A stretch of DNA of 64,000 nt from Liolophura sinensis (GCF_032854445.1 NC_088306.1:21609764-21673763), one strand, 5' to 3'. Shown: positions 51,701 through 61,697, counted from the stretch's first letter. The notes: a model not told the origin generated them from the letters alone. Numbers and translations: made by a program.

Positions 51701-53111
51701 AAAAGGTTGATGTGATGTCGTAGAGTGTTGTCAATTTACTAAAGAATCTCCTTTTCACAATGAACATCTGGAAAGTGGGTCGACGACAAACCAGATGTGT
51801 CAACTTTGTCTTAAGTGTTCAGGCCACAGTTTAATGAAGTTACTTCCCTTTATATTAAAATACAGTAACTAGGAATAAATCAGGGGACTGGAACCAGAAT
51901 GTGTCCCACTGACTACCTAGCATCACAATGTAGCAAAACTAGGCTTTTACTGTTATTGATAATTGAATATAGTAATGCAGGAATGTTACACGAGATACTT
52001 GACTTGTATTTTATGGTGTGTTAAATGGTGCACGGTATGACAGTCAATAGTGTCACTGCTGTAAGTCTTACTACACACAGTACAAACTTACACCATTGTA
52101 CATTAACAAATATGTTCGTTAAGGGAAATATCCTGCATAACGTTTTGAACATAATGGAGAGAGATGAATTTCAATCTAAGATAAACACGTATTAATAAAG
52201 AAAACAGAAAAAAAACACCCACCTCTCATATTACTATTCTGAAAGGATGTAATGGGACATGTATATACCGTAATTGTTGAGCCTTTTCAACTGCGTTTGA
52301 ACCAATATTTTAAAAGATTCTGTAAGAACTTTTGAGTGCAGAGACATAGCTTGCACAATTTTAGGGCAACTCCCATCTTCAGTGACACAAACAAACCATT
52401 TTAGTCTAATTTTCATGACAATTGTATGCGAAAATTTCAATGAGAAAAAAAGGCTGTTTTAATTAATCAAATGCCACCATACTTATGAATAGTCTCTTAC
52501 CATTTCCACTGAGCTATCCTCTGTGTAATAGGTGATTTTGTAACGTCGCACCAATGATGCAAATGGATCGTACCATTCTGTGATAAAACTGTAACAATCG
52601 TCCTCCGGAGTATTCTGCCGACCAATCATAATGCACATAAAAAGTAAACATTATATTAGAAAATTCTGCTCACTTCTAATACAGGCTAAAATTGGCCCTA
52701 TTAACCAGACGTCTTTTAGATGCGATATATCTAAAGTTTTGTGATTTCAGCAGTTTCAAAATCTGACTTTAACTTTATCTGTGAAAATCTGTGAAAACTC
52801 AAGGATCTTTGAAGACTTCTTCCAAATTTTATACCACCTACAAAATACGTCCACGTTTGCCCATGTACCTATTTCTGTGGAAGGAGAGACATCAAAGAAG
52901 TTTCAAATCTTCTATCTCCTATCTTTAACCAGGCAGCTGACCTAACATAGCCCCATAGATTGATAACGCCATGTCTATACCAGAATAGGCCATGTTGTTG
53001 TTTGCAGAGACAAGATACATACAGAATTTATTGAATATTTTAAAGCCCAAAATCAGTTATCAAAATCTTGCTCCATTTACCATTTGAAAGTGGCTATTAA
53101 CTTACCATCAT
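45761..53111 (-). CDS. NME7: NME7: DM10 plus two nucleoside diphosphate kinase domains
   Basis: Nine coding exons on the minus strand: 53111-53106 (only ATG ATG), 52614-52501, 51315-51149, 50484-50323, 49283-49129, 47918-47763, 47136-46901, 46254-46147 and 45793-45761. They total 1137 nt and 378 aa; human NME7 is 376 aa. Phases match at each join. Residues about 3-95 form the DM10 domain (TEWYDPFASLVRRYK; HKMFLKRNKVDN). NDK1 spans about 96-238 (FAMIKPE; active-site-like NACHGADS with His209). NDK2 spans about 242-378 (CCVIKPHAV; NAIHCTDLPEDG with His357; YFFKILDR end). Vertebrate NME7 is a gamma-tubulin ring complex component and an axonemal protein. An in-frame stop precedes the ATG pair, so the start is firm. 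Introns contain many SINE copies. It is head-to-head with BLZF1. Confidence 0.95.
46488..46565. mobile_element. Inverted-repeat element family C, end fragment
   Basis: TTTTTCAACCTTTGCAACCA and CCTCTGCAAGCGATATTTTA match the left end of family C. NME7 intron 7. Confidence 0.45.
47268..47432 (-). mobile_element. SINE family A, 5'-truncated
   Basis: (TTTA)n tail, TTAACACCGTACTCAAGAAT and CCACGACCATCTGCAGATTG; the head is missing. NME7 intron 6. Confidence 0.75.
47950..48024 (-). mobile_element. SINE family A, old 3' fragment
   Basis: TTTAATGCCATAATCAAGAA and TTATGTGATGACTGCAAT resemble the core end. Weak. Confidence 0.45.
48242..48502 (-). mobile_element. SINE family A, full length, near consensus
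   Basis: Poly(T), full core, and head ending GCGCGCAGAGCCACAGAGGC CCC on plus. Target duplication TGCACCCTTTTT at 48230-48241 and 48503-48514. On minus the head shows a box B-like GAGTTCAAGACC. This is the best reference copy of family A in the window. NME7 intron 5. Confidence 0.88.
49443..49628 (-). mobile_element. SINE family A, diverged
   Basis: CAATGGCAGCCAGCATTCTG, GGGGGAAACCCATAGC and GAGAGGAAGCCAGCATGAGC; the tail is lost. NME7 intron 4. Confidence 0.75.
49744..49872 (-). mobile_element. SINE family A, heavily decayed
   Basis: TTATTGGTGTTTTAATACCG and TTTCAAGAATATTTCAC followed by degraded core. NME7 intron 4. Confidence 0.5.
49916..50130 (+). mobile_element. SINE family A, 5'-truncated, sense
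   Basis: GTGAGTTCAAGTCCAGCTCG, AGCAGCCTGCAGATGGTCGT, ACCATAATGCTGGTCGCCGT and tail CCAATTAAATAAATAAAT. It is opposite to its neighbours at 49443 and 50940. NME7 intron 4. Confidence 0.78.
50597..50776. mobile_element. Inverted-repeat element family D, second copy
   Basis: CCTCAATCTATTTGCACATG AAAGC start, AATGTCCTCAGA interior and CTTGCAAAAATGTTAAACTG end align with 10246-10429. NME7 intron 3. Confidence 0.45.
50940..51096 (-). mobile_element. SINE family A, 5'-truncated
   Basis: TTTCACGCCGCACTCAAGAA, GGTGGGAGGAAACCGGGCAG and CCATCCGCAGGTTCCTGG, ending at CAGCCGGAGAGGA. It lies about 50 bp before NME7 exon 3's downstream border. Confidence 0.78.
52276..52458. mobile_element. Inverted-repeat element family C, decayed copy
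   Basis: GTTGAGCCTTTTCAACTGCG start, GCTTGCACAATTTTAGGGCA and TTGTATGCGAAAATTTCAAT interior, matching the 65-262 copy. It ends 40 bp before NME7 exon 2's donor. Confidence 0.55.
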
Positions 53112-53320
53112 GATGTCTTTGGTGACCGAAAGGCGAAAGAAAATGATATTTTCAGTCGGGGTTGTAAAAATACCTACGAAAACCGTCACTTGCCCGCGCG
53201 TGTCTCAGAGTTGTTGATGGCAACGGTGTGAACGACGCTGACTGTAACAGCCTGTTTCATTGGACGCTCTGTCCTGGTCTAACTTCCGGTTGTCACTATC
53301 ACTTCCGGATTGAGAAACAC
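53112..53320. promoter_or_regulatory. Likely bidirectional promoter between NME7 and BLZF1
   Basis: Only about 210 bp separate the NME7 ATG (53111, minus) from a donor-like site AAACAC|GTAAGT at 53321 (plus) that would end a non-coding BLZF1 first exon. The stretch holds two ETS-type ACTTCCGG sites (53282-53289 and 53301-53308), an inverted CCAAT box (CATTGG near 53259) and an X-box-like GTTGTT-GAT-GGCAAC (53210-53224). It is more GC-rich than its surroundings, with CpGs, and no TATA box is seen. The architecture is that of a housekeeping divergent promoter; the start sites are inferred. Confidence 0.55.
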
Positions 53321-53926
53321 GTAAGTAAAGTTTGGCGATAAAACTTGTGTTTGTTTGGAGCGTTACTTCATTTAAAGTTGCATGGCGAACACGATATTTA
53401 AACTGTACAATCCAGCTGTTCCCAAGGACTGAGATGTTTTGTATTTGACCCCTCAAAATTTCCACATTGCGTACGATCACTCAAGTGTCCGGCAACAGCC
53501 GTTCAACAACAACAAATGTGAAATGTTCAAATACTGATAGGTACATACAGCCGGTTGATCGAACATTCTGAACTGTTCATTACAATTGAATACTATTGGT
53601 AGGTTCATTGAGAATGTTATCAGTATGTCAGTTTTCCAATTTGTTCTTCAATTAGGATTTCTAGTAATTAATAGGCAAAACACTTTCGTCCCTAGTCATT
53701 TCCTTCCAAAGGTGTTTAAGATGTGGGTGCAATCCCTGTCATACTCTGTATTCAAAGATCACAGTTTGCCGCTAAACTTATATAGATATATTCATGTATT
53801 GCTATAAGATGAATTATGAATGCATGAATTTGTTAATCTAGATGGGCTCACAGTGCTATTTAAAATGTTGACATTCCATCCACGCATGAATTAAGACGAC
53901 AGGCTTCAAGCTTATTAGATCTATCG

Positions 53927-54148
53927 AGCCTGTCACCAATGCCATCGCTGTAAGTTCAGGTCCAGCTCATGGCGGTTTCCTTTCCGCTCGCGTGCATGGG
54001 AAGGTCTTTCAGCAACTTGTGAATAGTCATGGGTTTCCCTCAAGTTCTGTCTGGTTTCCACCCACCATAATTTTGGCCGCCGTCACATAAGCGAAATATT
54101 CTTGAGTAGGGCGTAAAACACCAATCAAATAAATAAATAAATAAATGA
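53927..54148 (+). mobile_element. SINE family A in the BLZF1 5' UTR intron
   Basis: ATCGCTGTAAGTTCAGGTCC, GGGAAGGTCTTTCAGCAACT, CACCCACCATAATTTTGGCC and a tail of (AAAT)n. Its 3' end is about 60 bp before the acceptor of the first coding exon. Confidence 0.78.
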
Positions 54149-54233
54149 ACATTAGATCTATCTGAATTGCCAGTGCATAGCATCATGTTATATCTTGCCT
54201 TTTCTTCAGAACTGACATCTTTTGTGTTACATA

Positions 54234-57200
54234 ATGCACAATTCTTCTACTGTGTCTCGGAACAGTGCAAAACATGGCACTCAAGCAAAACCAAAATCAA
54301 GTCAGCCAGGCATTAATCCCTCTATTCAGACCCCCTTGGATTCCTCAACAGTTATATTAAGATCTGCTGTCCCCAAATATGGCAATTACCAGGTTGGCAA
54401 AAAGAAACCGAAAGAAGGGGCAAATTCATCAGAGAAAAGAGGAGTGCGAGCAGTGGAGGTGAATCTCAGCCACCTGAACAAACCCACAGGGAGAATCCTC
54501 GCCTCTATGGCACCTATAGTAGTGGGGCAGAAAACACATGAAGCCCTGAGGTCAAGAAATGATTCTGATCATGGTGTCAACAGTTGCTCTAAAAGCCACC
54601 AGGCAGGGCTTCCTGCACAGAAATCTGTGAGTTCTAAGAGTACAAACAGTGTACAGTCTGTTGCTGCTGTGCCAGCTGTTCCCAGTAGTGATCGCTTACA
54701 CAGAGATTCCAATTCTCAACAAGGGACACAAAAAAGTGGTAAAGACAAACCGGTCAGTGTTGTGGACCCCATGCAAGCTGGGAGCCCTGTGACACAATCC
54801 ACTTCTGCATCCAGCACAGAGGAGCAAACGCTCGGACTGGACTCATACACGACAAACAATAACATATTCCTTGAGCAGTGGACCAAATCTGCCTCAGAAG
54901 CTATGTGTTTGAAAGAGGAAAACAAATCACTGAAAAGTCAGCTTGAAGTTCAGTTGCAGGTCAGTTTATCTTTCATCTGCAGGTATTTACACATCTGTCT
55001 TAAGTCTAAATCAAACTGCATGTACATTGGTAGTATAACAGGTCTGAATAATCACATATTAGTTTAATTCACAGGTATTTAAACATTTAAAATTTAGACA
55101 ACATATTGGGTCATAGACTCCCATTGAACATGTAAACATATCTATAGTTTGCATTTCTTGGTAGTTGTTGTCATGACATATGACTGAAAATCTGTTAAGT
55201 AAGATGTAAAACCATTAGCATACATACATGTCTTGTTAGACCACTTCGGTGGTCTAATACTTATATGGCAAGATACTTCAGTGGTGACAGCACTTTGGGG
55301 GCATGGACTAGCAGTGCCACAAGAAGTCACAGTGTGTGTGAACAAACCTAATGACTCTTTGTCAGAAATTGTTAAGGTATGACGTTAAACCCCAAGCATA
55401 CATACATACGTACATACATACATACATACATGTACATGTATGCTCCCTGCAATCTACATGTAGCTAACCTTTTTCTTTGTCAGCATGGTTTTGTTCACAG
55501 TATATACTATGCAGTTTGGCATTTCATGGATTTGTACATTAACTTATTTTGTAACAGGTGAACAAGGAGTTGAAAAGATTACTTGTGGCTTCGGTTGGAG
55601 AAGACTTGTGTCAGCGAGTGGAACATCTCATTAGGTGTGTGATGGAGTTGTTGTAAACACAAGACTTGTATTGATCTTTAGAGTTCTAAAGGAACTATAG
55701 GTATATTCAAAAGCCTGTCAGAGATTTGTTTACATTTGGCATTTGCATTTGAGGTGATGTTGTCCAATTCTAAACCCACAATTTTCCTGCTCCCACAGTT
55801 TGTAGGAACTTGCTGATAATAAGTGGTAAACAAAGCTTGTGTGGCAGTTACACAATCTAATGTTCATTGAACAACAATTGTGCGTGGAAAGGTCTTCCAG
55901 CAACCTGTGGATGTTTGTGGGTTGATGATTTCCTCCCACCAGCATTGTGGCAATGCTGGTGGGAGGTGAAGTGGGAAATAAAAGTGAAATAGATTAAGAT
56001 GTAAAGAAACTTTTTGAGGTGAACAGTTGTTTTGATGAAAGATAACCATGGTAAAAAGCATCCTAAAAGCCTATGTTTTGTGTTAATGGGAGATAACTCT
56101 TTGCATGAGCAGGGATAAAGCGCAGTTGTCAGCTGACCTAGGTGACTTTGCCAAAAAGATGACAGAGGATTATGAGAACTTGGACAAGGTGTCAATACAG
56201 GCTGACATGTGGAGAAGCAAATACCTGGCCAGCAGGTGGGTGCAGCTCTTGTATAGGGCCAGTCAGTGAGACTTCGGTTTATGAAGTTTAAAAGACAAAA
56301 AAAAAGAAATGCAAAGCAAGTAATATAACCTTATCTGTTCCATGTGAGGAGTGATTTCAGATTTTCTTGCTGGAATTCTTATGTCAGCAGATTTTGGAGA
56401 AACTGGAACCACAATGTTGTCTCATGCATACCCCGTGATTTTCAGTCTAAATGGCAAAAACGCGGAAACAATGATTGTGTGATGTCGCATTAGAAAGCTA
56501 TGTCCTCAGCTTGAAGAGATAACTCAATCCTGATACGTTAATATTGACAACTGGTGATGCTTTCAATAGTTCTGATATGCACAGTTTGCTTACTTTATAA
56601 GGTTCAGCATCACAAGTATAGAAAGGTACACATTTTAAACTGTAGGTGGGATACTTTAGCAATACAGACATCAGTTAGATCTAGTTTTGTTATGTGGCTG
56701 TGTTTCATCGTTGAGTTTCCAGGTAATAGGTTCTTTTAGTTGTCTAGAATGAGGAAGATTCTGTTTCTTCAGACATTATAAGGCATCGTAATTCTAAACT
56801 TCAAGGTTTTGTCTCCATGAAAGCATTGTAAAAATACAATATTTTCCAACTATGTACTGTATCAGGCTAATGACGGATGAGTTGGCAAAGAGCAAGGCGT
56901 TCTATGGAGTCCAGTATCAGGAGAGTCAAAGGGTGTTGCAGGAGTTGTTGATGGAGAGGCACGAATTGAGGACCAATCTCTCAGAGTCGTACAGGTATAT
57001 TATCACTCCATCCTACAGGTATAATATCACGCTGTCCTACAGGTATAATATCACGCTGTCCTACTGGTATTATATCACACTGTCCTACAGGTATAATATC
57101 AGTCCGTCCTACAGGTATAATATCACCTGTTCTACAGGTATAATATCACCCCATCCTACAGGTGTAATATCACGCTGTCCTACTGGTATAATATCAGTCC

Positions 57201-59292
57201 ATCCTACAGGTATAATATCACTCCATCCTACAGGTATAATGTCCCGCTGTCTTACTGGTATAATATCAGTCTGTCCTACAGGTATAATGTCACGCTGTCC
57301 TACCGGTATAATATCATGCTGTCCTATAGGTGTAATATCGCGCTGTCCTACAGATATAATATCAGTCTGTCCTACAGGTATAATATCACACTGTCCTACA
57401 GGTATAATATCATGCTGTCCTACTGGTATAATATCATGCTGTCCTGAAGGTGTAATATCACGCTGTCCTACAGGTATAATATCAGTTTGTCCTGCTGGTA
57501 TAATATCACACCGTCGTACAGGTATAATTTCATTCTTCCTCTGGGCTCTGCTCAGTTTCCTCCCACCATAATGCTGGTCACCATGGTATAAGGGAAATAT
57601 TCTTGAGTACGGAGTAAAACAACAATCAGATAAATAAATAAATAAAAAGAATATCACTCAGTCTCCCCCTCACTGCTAATGAAGAGGCAGGGGCTGAGGA
57701 CCAAGAGCCCCGCAGGTCCTGCTTTAGACAAAATACTTCGCCTTTCATTGGACAGCAACAGTTACATGTGGGATGTGTTTATTCCTGTATCCTGCAGCCA
57801 ACGTGTGTCTGCTGACTACTTTATCTCCCTTTGTTTGGTTGTGAAAACAATGGTCACATTGCAGAAGCGATTTGCCTATACACAGGTCTTATGCTCTTAG
57901 TTGATCGGTGTTTCACAGGATAAATTTGTACAATAACATAGTTTCTCATTGGCAGGATACGGAAATAAATGGTGTTAGTAACCCTCCTATTGAGATACAA
58001 TAACACCTTGCTACTGACACCATATACTTCTGTATCCTGTCACTGAGTAATCCTTGTGACTAATATAATCCTACAGCTATATCACTCGGACCAGCATATA
58101 TACTATCAGCCTTCTTCTCAGTTTATGAATATGACAGGATGAATTGTCTCAATGGTAGAAGCCATGGCTGTCCTGTAATGTCATTCAGACATATCATTCC
58201 AAAGTTATCATACCATTTGTCATTGACAAATACTAGAGCTTTTTTTTTTTTTACTTTTATGGCTAATCTCAGATTCTTTCTTTCTGTTGCCTGACAGATG
58301 CCTGCAGCAAGTTAGAGATGCCTTTGATCCGTTAAATACACACAAATCGTCCAACCTCCAGTCCAGCAATGTAATAGATCTGGCCAAAACGATTCAGAAC
58401 CTTGCAGAGACCATCCGCTTCCGCCTCCTACCTCCAGGTCCTGTTTTTAACAGCACCCCGTTTAATCTTGACACAAGGGTATGGACAGATAATCTAACCA
58501 AAGGAGAGTCATCAGCACAAGAGGTAATGTTCAGGGATATCGGTCTTAAGATTTAGAATGAGGAATTATTCAATTAGAATACACATGTTTTTGTGTCAAG
58601 CTAAGGAATTTCATTCCATTTCCCAAATTTCATTAAAAAAAGAAAGTATATTACAGGCATTTTGTGAAGCCGTCAGCAAGCATTCTACAGATTTTACAGG
58701 AGGTAGCTGACTGATCAGTGCTACTGTGGATGTATGCGTATTACCCATCTCCACTGCCTGTTGGTTCAGGATGCAGCCTTGCTTCAGTTTGTCTGTTATG
58801 TCATTGTGCCCCGTGACTTGTCATGTTTTCCCATGTTGAGCACAGTGTAAAATATTCAACGAAATATAGCAATAAATCTTGGCTGCAGTTTTAAATTTTT
58901 TTTTTATCCTTTTTTAGGGTACGTTATTCTTTAAAAATATTGAATAGAGTGTAAAACTGTTTAAAATGTGGTAAAATGTTGAAAAGAACCTACTTATACA
59001 GAGATCTCTGTATCTCCAAGTATATTTAAATGTGTCTCCTTAAGTTGATATTCTGCCGTAAACAGTACCTATCCGTGAAGAGCTATGCTGAACTGTTTCT
59101 GAACTGAATTTTGGTTTGTTGTAGCTTCTCTCGCGCAAGGTGGACACGTCCGATCTGAGTTCTTTTTCCCAGCCTTCCTCCACAATGGCTCCCGCCTCCT
59201 TCAAGATAGACCGTTATCATCCGCAGATGTGCTTTGACAATCTCACCCTGAACTGCTGTGGAGAGTGCAAAGGGGACATCAAAGTCCTTTAA
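54234..59292 (+). CDS. BLZF1: Golgin-45 (BLZF1) homologue, Golgi coiled-coil protein
   Basis: Six coding exons: 54234-54959, 55558-55634, 56113-56235, 56866-56994, 58298-58523 and 59125-59292; 1449 nt, 482 aa (human is about 400 aa). All phases agree. Acceptor ttcttcag at 54209 precedes the ATG by 24 nt, so a 5' non-coding exon is expected. Residues 1-210 are Ser/Pro/Gln-rich and low in structure, with a conserved-looking LNKPTGRILASMAP patch near 87-101. Residues about 222-375 are heptad-rich coiled coil (EENKSLKSQLEVQLQ through SESYRCLQQVRDAF). The C-terminus has CFDNLTLNCCGECKGDIKVL, four cysteines plus a hydrophobic tail as in golgin-45, which binds GRASP55 and Rab2. The family maintains medial Golgi stacking. 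Identification rests on the coiled coil plus C-terminal signature and the NME7 neighbour; it is recall, not a search. A minisatellite begins exactly at the exon 4 donor. Confidence 0.82.
55366..55440 (+). mobile_element. SINE family B-type tail with (ATAC)n
   Basis: TTGTTAAGGTATGACGTTAA ACCCCAAGCA followed by TACATACATACGTACATACA. Same 3' end as family B but with a different simple-repeat tail. BLZF1 intron 1. Confidence 0.6.
55878..55966 (+). mobile_element. SINE family A fragment ending in a perfect hairpin
   Basis: AAAGGTCTTCCAGCAACCTG and TTTCCTCCCACC are core, followed by the exact inverted repeat CCTCCCACCAGCATTG / CAATGCTGGTGGGAGG around a TGG loop (55932-55966). BLZF1 intron 2. Confidence 0.7.
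56995..57530 (+). repeat. 24-bp minisatellite made of splice-junction-like units
   Basis: About 22 head-to-tail units of GTATAATATCACGCTGTCCT ACAG, beginning at the exon 4 donor of BLZF1 itself (TAC AG|GTATAT). At about 13 of the unit borders the sequence is CAG|GT, preceded by a pyrimidine-rich TGTCCTA. All units are 24 bp except one of 23 bp (unit 6). Reading through from exon 4 stays open to 57571. Confidence 0.93.
57538..57645 (+). mobile_element. SINE family A, 3' half
   Basis: CTCTGGGCTCTGCTCAGTTT, CCTCCCACCATAATGCTGGT, TTCTTGAGTACGGAGTAAAA and tail (AAAT)n, directly after the minisatellite. BLZF1 intron 4. Confidence 0.78.
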
Positions 59293-61119
59293 CTATTAAA
59301 ACTTTTTTAGTTTATTTTCTTTTTTTTTTTAATTGATTTTTTGCTTTTTACCCCTTAGCCAAAATTCACCAAGGGTTATTGTCTTTGGAATAAGTGTCAT
59401 TTTTTATCTGTCCATTTCTTTGTAAAACCCTCTTGTTTCTTGAACTCACCTTTATCAGACTTGTGCTACTTGTGTACACTTAGATGTAGGCATTGGGAAG
59501 AATCCTTCTTCATTGTCTTTGACCTCAGTTAACTTTTTCAAATTCATTTAGGTTATATTTTGTGACAGTTCTGTAAGCATGTCTCTTAAACTCGGAAAGC
59601 AATTTTCTTCAGACGTTGTAAAGAGTCATGTACATGCACCTAGTCATGTACCATAGTACCATAATGTTTTTCATTGACCTTGACTTATTTTTCAAGGTCG
59701 TTGTGCATGTGCTTCCATAACCTTGTAAACACAGTATCTTTTGTAACTGATGTGCTTACCTGTGAAGGGAGTTTCATGCATTGCTTGGTATTTTATTTTG
59801 TTTCTAACATAGAACATATTGTTCTTGTCCCTTCTTGTCTATCTTTTAGAAAATATTCTTTGTAAATCTGTTGACCTTATGTACAAGTGCAAAGGAGATA
59901 AACCAAGTTCATCACTTTGAACACAATGATATTAAATGGCTTTTCAATGTGGTTATGTAAATCTTGAAGTGCACAGGCCAAGCTGTTACTTTGTTCTAAA
60001 AGACAGAGATGAATCTTCTCACCCAGCATCCATGAATATTCAAGTGAATACAAAGTATACAAGTGAACACAAATGAATACAAATACAATTACTGTGAAAA
60101 TGACACTTGCAGGGCTGTATTACTCTATGCTGTTCATACTTCCCTCTAAAGCCATTTGCAAGACAGGGGGAGATAACTGTTACCTTTAACAGCGCCGTAT
60201 TAATCATGTGGAAATATATGTTCAAAAAAAAAAAAAAAATTTGTTAGTGAGGAAGAAGAAAGAGCTAACCCAGTGTGTGACTTACTTATCTCATTTGTGT
60301 TCCTTACTAGTCCAGAATGTGGTCACTTATTGTCATTTGCATTCATTATCTTTTGTTTTATTTATCAATTACAAAGACCGTCTCTGACTGCCATTGGGTT
60401 GATAGTTGAGATGTTTTGCCAAAGCCTTGAGAAAGGATAGCAGCGCTAAACATGTTGCTGCAGTTTGTGACTGTAACTCTCTGAAATGGTTTCTGATCTA
60501 CACTGCTTTCCAGCCCCTTGACTTTGGATCTAGGGTTGTGGCCTACATGACCACTTAGAACAGAACTTTGAAATAATTTTTAGCATAATCCATGTGCTTT
60601 TATTGTTTATGGTTATTTTATTTATTTGTTCTTACTCCAGCAGGAATTATGGTGCTTTAAAAGGGTGCTGGATTCTTTCATTTTCATTCAAAATATTCTG
60701 TCTGGTTTAGGAAACTTTGGTTGAATGTGTTTGTAATAACTGTTGTTATGCCCCCAAAAATCCAGTGGCGTTAAAGGCAGTTAGATCCATTCCACTTCTG
60801 AATGGCCAAAATATGGAATTGCAAGTTCTACTGTCAAAACGAGTGATGTGTGATGCTAGAATCTGTTCTCTTATTTCAGCAGATTATTCTGTTAAATATA
60901 ACATAACAATTCTTTTAGAATAACAGAATGTTATGTTGAATAGACACAGCATTGTTTTATTATTCTAGGGTCACTCAGACAACAGACTTTCTTCTAAAAT
61001 GAATACATTAAGGTTTTGAGTGCACATACGCGTGAATGTATTTTTAAATTTGTATAAAGAATCTTACATGTGCAGATGCCTTTTGCATATGGTTAGTTAT
61101 GGCTTGGAGTTGCCTTGAA
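59293..61119 (+). other. BLZF1: Probable 3' UTR of BLZF1
   Basis: AT-rich sequence after the BLZF1 stop with no recognisable coding exon. It includes a T run at 59322-59332 and an A run at 60225-60238. The extent depends on the poly(A) choice. Confidence 0.35.
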
Positions 61120-61125
61120 AATAAA
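61120..61125 (+). terminator. BLZF1: Candidate BLZF1 poly(A) signal
   Basis: AATAAA about 1.8 kb after the stop, followed by TGTCTACTGTAC. Others follow near 61233, 61898 and 61945. Which one is used cannot be decided from the sequence. Confidence 0.3.
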
Positions 61126-61493
61126 TGTCTACTGTACTTAGCACTACAGTTATATGTATTTATCGATACTTATATTGCAATATGTGAAATATTTGTTGAG
61201 ACCATGGTCTGTCTTAGCATATACATTTATTTAATAAAATACATCATCTTTAGTGCATTCGTATACAGTGGATAGATATCTCAAAATAAGAACCTTTGTC
61301 TCTCTGTATAACAAATAGACAGGTGTATGCAATAGTAAGGCTGAATTCAATGTTTTACGGATAGTTTAACCTGATCATCTTATTTGGTTCTGGTACAGGT
61401 ATAGTTTTATGTTTCTGGCCTTATACTTTTTATATATTCTTATGCATTACAGTATATTTTGGTGGATACTAAAAAGCAATCTGCAATTGACAA

Positions 61494-61697
61494 TCAGTGA
61501 AGAGAAAATCTGCCGTCAGAGTGTGTGGGAGTGGATGCCTGTTGACAGTGTAGGGAAAATCTGCCGTCAGAGTATGTGGGAGTGGATGCCTGTTGACAAT
61601 GAAGAGAAAATCTGCCATCAGAGTGTGTGGGAGTGGATGCCTGTTGACAGTGTAGAGAAAATCTGCCGTCAGAGTATGTGGGAGTGGATGCCTTATC
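61494..61697. repeat. 51-bp minisatellite, four units
   Basis: Four units of GAGAAAATCTGCCGTCAGAG TGTGTGGGAGTGGATGCC TGTTGACAGTGTA (51 bp), differing by single bases. The period equals 17 codons, so a frame (EKICRQSVWEWMPVDSV period) stays open. It lies 2.2 kb after the BLZF1 stop. I see no gene context for it. Confidence 0.85.

Noticed and set aside
54222-54233. BLZF1 start at 54222
   Set aside because: That codon is TTG; the first in-frame ATG is 54234, 24 nt after the acceptor.
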